Shown here piece by piece: positions 61,355 to 64,000 of a stretch of DNA of 64,000 nucleotides. The DNA comes from Armillaria gallica (Eukaryota; Basidiomycota; Agaricomycetes; Agaricales; Physalacriaceae): NCBI GenBank assembly GCA_037576215.1, contig JBANDB010000008.1, forward strand, positions 3,224,001 to 3,288,000, written 5' to 3'. Position numbers and translations under genes: made by a program. The stretch's first letter is position 1; each line of letters starts with the position of its first letter. The notes beneath the pieces are model-generated. The model was not told the origin of the DNA, searched no databases, and saw nothing but the letters and a program-made list of their open reading frames with translations.

Positions 61355-61577
61355 AAAATATATCGTGTGTCACCATCAGTGATAAACTCTTTCATTAAGA
61401 TACCACTACGTGAATCGCTGTTCCAAATAGCTTAGACTTACTCACACTGTGGTCGCACATTCTTTCAATGTTTTATATACAGAGACGGGACGTAACAATA
61501 CTCTGATACAAACTTTGGTGACGCCGAGGAAAAGCACAACGGAAGATATGAAAAATAATTATACAGAATCCTATCCC

Positions 61578-63787
61578 TTAAATGTCATCATACGCAGGCG
61601 GCGCCTCTTCCGTGATACGCATTGTGCTCAAGCGATGATTATCAGCACGTAACCCTTCTAGCTCTCTTCGCAACTCCTCATCCTGACTCTCAGACTGTCG
61701 TACCCGCCGAGTCAAACGCCTATTCAGACGGGAAACTTCATCCAGTTGTTCCCTCGAGACTGAATTGGCATTCGCTGTTTGGAGCTGTCGCAACGTCTCT
61801 CCCAATTCCTGTACTTGCCCTCGTAGTGTAGTATTTTCCTTGGCTAGATCTTCATTTATCATCGCCTGTAGCTCCTCGTCACCACCGGTCTGTGGTAATA
61901 GTGTTGTTGACTCTCGCAATTCTCGTATTTGTACACGAAGACGGTCAAGCTCATCCGAAAGCTCCTCGTTGACCATCATCTGCACAGCCTGCTCAGAATT
62001 GGCAGTTTCCAGCTGATTGGAAAGTCTGTCAACTTCCGTATGAAGTAGTTGGTTTGTGTGTGTAAGATCCTCCAATGCTGATTGGTGCGAAGCCTTCAGC
62101 TGCGATAGCATACCCTCCATAAGCTCAATTTCCTTCTTGAAGTTCGTATTCTCCACGTTTGAAGCATATATCCTGTCAGTATAGTATGAAACTGTCCGCT
62201 TGAACGACTCGTCCATAGTTCGTTGCGAGAGCCGAAGTTCACTATTTTCGGCCAACAAGTCATCGTTGGAGAGTTGTAACTCATGGATTTGGGAGCGTAA
62301 CGCGCTTCGTTCGGTCAATCCATGTTGTTTCAAGGATATTAGCTGCTGCTGCAGACTGTCAACTTCGTAGGAAAAATTGCGCATAGGGGATAATGGTTTG
62401 TCCACCGGAGATGAAACTGGCGACCTTTTTACGTCGGAGGCTGTAATGCGGTCAGAAATATTGTCTCGTTGGACAGATCGACTCTTACTTGTGGGTGTAG
62501 GTATCGGATTATCACGAGGGGTGACTAGGGGAGAGATTCTAGACGAGGAGGGAAGAGTTCTTGGTATGTCAATGCCCGCCAGTTGTTTGTATACTAAAAA
62601 CATGACCAGCGCGAAGTCACCGCGAGTCAGTTGTCCCTTGGAAGCAGAATCTATCAGGTTCCTGCGATACATCAGTACGAGATCATGAAGACAGACAACA
62701 AGGTACCAGATATGCGCTAAATCAGTTGGAGGCAGCTCTGAGAGCAGTAGAAATGGAACGGCTTGGTCTCCTTCGATATATTTCTTGCGTTGCTGATCCA
62801 ATTCATCAAAGTAGAAGTCGGAGTGCTCTCTGACTAATTCAGGGAGATGCCATGCTTCCAAATTAACACTGGCCCGAATATAGTGGAAATCACGCTTGAA
62901 AGCATCTCTCAGGCTGGGTTTGCCTGGGACAGCATCCGGATGTGTGGCGGCGACAGACGCAGCATCACTTTGGGGAGAAAGGTTATCCCGGTCTGGTTCA
63001 GCCTGTTCACGTATGTGAAGAGGAAGCGATGACGGTACGACCGCGAAGCGGCTGTCCAACAATCCGTGAATGAGATACATAACAAGGTTGAATTCTGTAA
63101 TGTTGAGCGCCCCACATCGTCGAACGTCGACAAGATCCCTGTTACGATAATGTATGAATGGGGACATACACTCTGTACCGCCGCGCACGTACCATATTTT
63201 GGTCAGAGTATCCATAGGAAGCCTCGACTTGAGTATAACATCCCACACATTGACACCTACACAACTCATTTCTTACTATCACATGATGAGATGATTGCAT
63301 CCGGACGCACCATCAAGGATATCGTTTTCAGGCTCACTCTGTTTGAATATGACCATGTATCGAGCCTTGTCCTCTGACGAAAGCAATGGTAGATTTCGGG
63401 GAGGCGCCGCCTCGGGGGATCCTGTAACATCGACCTCATTATGTAGAATTGCTAATGGACCTGCTGCAGATAGAAAATACGTAAATTTCATAACCCCAGG
63501 AGACGCTGCTCGGACTCACGTCGATGTACTAAATTTGCCTCCACCGCAAAGCCTCGCTGTGCCCAGCCAATGAGACGGGCAGCAACTCCGACTTCATTTC
63601 GCGTAAGATACCCTTTTGCTCCTTCATCAGCAATATCCCATATCCTGGCTAGAACCTTTGGGGATAACCGAACTGGTTCAAAGGCTTCCACAGCAGCTTC
63701 CGCACCGAGGAACTGCCAGTCAGTGTCGGGAGGAATAAATTTTGCGATTATGTTTGCCTCTTCCGGGGAAAATGAAGGGACTGCCAT
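61578..63787 (-). CDS. EH-domain endocytic scaffold, Ede1/Eps15-like (short form)
   Basis: The ATG at 63787 begins MAVPSFSPEEANIIAKFIPP. Three EH modules are visible: VLARIWDIADEGAKGYLTRN (first), DTLTKIWDLVDVRRCGALNI (second; interrupted by an intron at 63192-63139) and DLAHIWYLVV...SKGQLTRGDFALVMFLVY (third, split by inserted sequence). A Ser/Pro linker (SSRISPLVTPRDNPIP) precedes a long coiled coil (about residues 360-620: SLQQQLISLKQHGLTERSAL through ELRRELEGLRADNHRLS). It ends EEAPPAYDDI. EH domains bind NPF motifs at endocytic sites. Compared with yeast Ede1 it lacks the UBA domain and most of the C-terminal half. Confidence 0.85.
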
Positions 63788-64000
63788 TAGAAAAGGAAGA
63801 GCATCACACCGAGGGTCGTAATGGTCGAGCTGTAAGCGCTTAAGCCCTTCTCACAGAGTTCTCAGGCTGTAAGACGGATCTAGAACTTGCATCATATCAG
63901 GGCGTGTAAAAACGACTACGGACGTGGCTATGTCGTTAAGGCAGTGAAGTGGCTGTGCTTTTTTCGATCGCCACCTCCTGCGTCGTAAAGTATTCTCCAT
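63788..64000. other. Window edge upstream of the EH gene
   Basis: Likely 5' region of the EH gene; no coding signal I can support. Confidence 0.4.

Overview
The window is nuclear DNA of a filamentous basidiomycete, most likely an Agaricomycete. Genes are densely packed on both strands and cut by many short (about 45-60 bp) GT-AG introns with CTNAC-like branch points. The protein repertoire fits: two DUF6593 proteins, a GH128 glucanase, a METTL14/Kar4-like protein and several basidiomycete-type unknowns. Most genes had to be rebuilt exon by exon from protein family knowledge, so family-level calls are firmer than some exon edges.

Layout. 1-3126: the first exon of an HSF-type factor (cut by the window edge) and an Fpk1/Nrc-2-like AGC kinase. 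3.1-9.7 kb: a 6.6 kb stretch with no gene I can support. 9.7-15.5 kb: a MFS transporter, a small mitochondrial-looking protein divergent from mitochondrial uS14, and a Pap1-type bZIP factor with a DUF3425-like C-terminus. 16.5-27.5 kb: DUF6593 protein A, a Ser-rich unknown, a GPATCH11-like G-patch protein, a two-RRM protein, a secreted GH128 enzyme, an AhpD-like protein and DUF6593 protein B. 28.6-31.3 kb: mitochondrial uL11 divergent from a secreted M28 aminopeptidase. 33.7-37.1 kb: the end of an unknown membrane-protein gene and tRNA dihydrouridine synthase Dus3. 37.5-47.9 kb: a polyQ/RGG protein, sphinganine C4-hydroxylase, a METTL14/Kar4-like protein, TFIIIC subunit 5 and ribosomal eL29. 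48-53 kb: a decayed stretch with a broken APH-type kinase gene and two further disrupted genes. 53.1-63.8 kb: the checkpoint mediator Mrc1/claspin, a DUF1479 oxygenase, a small FHA protein and an Ede1/Eps15-like EH protein.

There is no biosynthetic cluster or mobile-element system. The set is mostly housekeeping: translation (uS14m, uL11m, eL29, Dus3), RNA handling (RRM and G-patch proteins, METTL14-like), Pol III transcription, replication checkpoint, endocytosis and lipid metabolism. Several pairs share compact divergent promoters.

The most notable cross-cutting signals are: (1) seven sites in six otherwise conserved genes where the conserved reading frame jumps by one base, plus multiply broken genes at 48-53 kb; (2) microexons of 9-18 nt, one carrying a catalytic Asp codon of the aminopeptidase; (3) three GC-AG introns; (4) an 18-codon stopless intron inside an EH domain; (5) paired CRE-like sites in a 135-bp bidirectional promoter; (6) two prion-like low-complexity proteins encoded about 1.7 kb apart. 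I did not find a convincing new multi-gene system.
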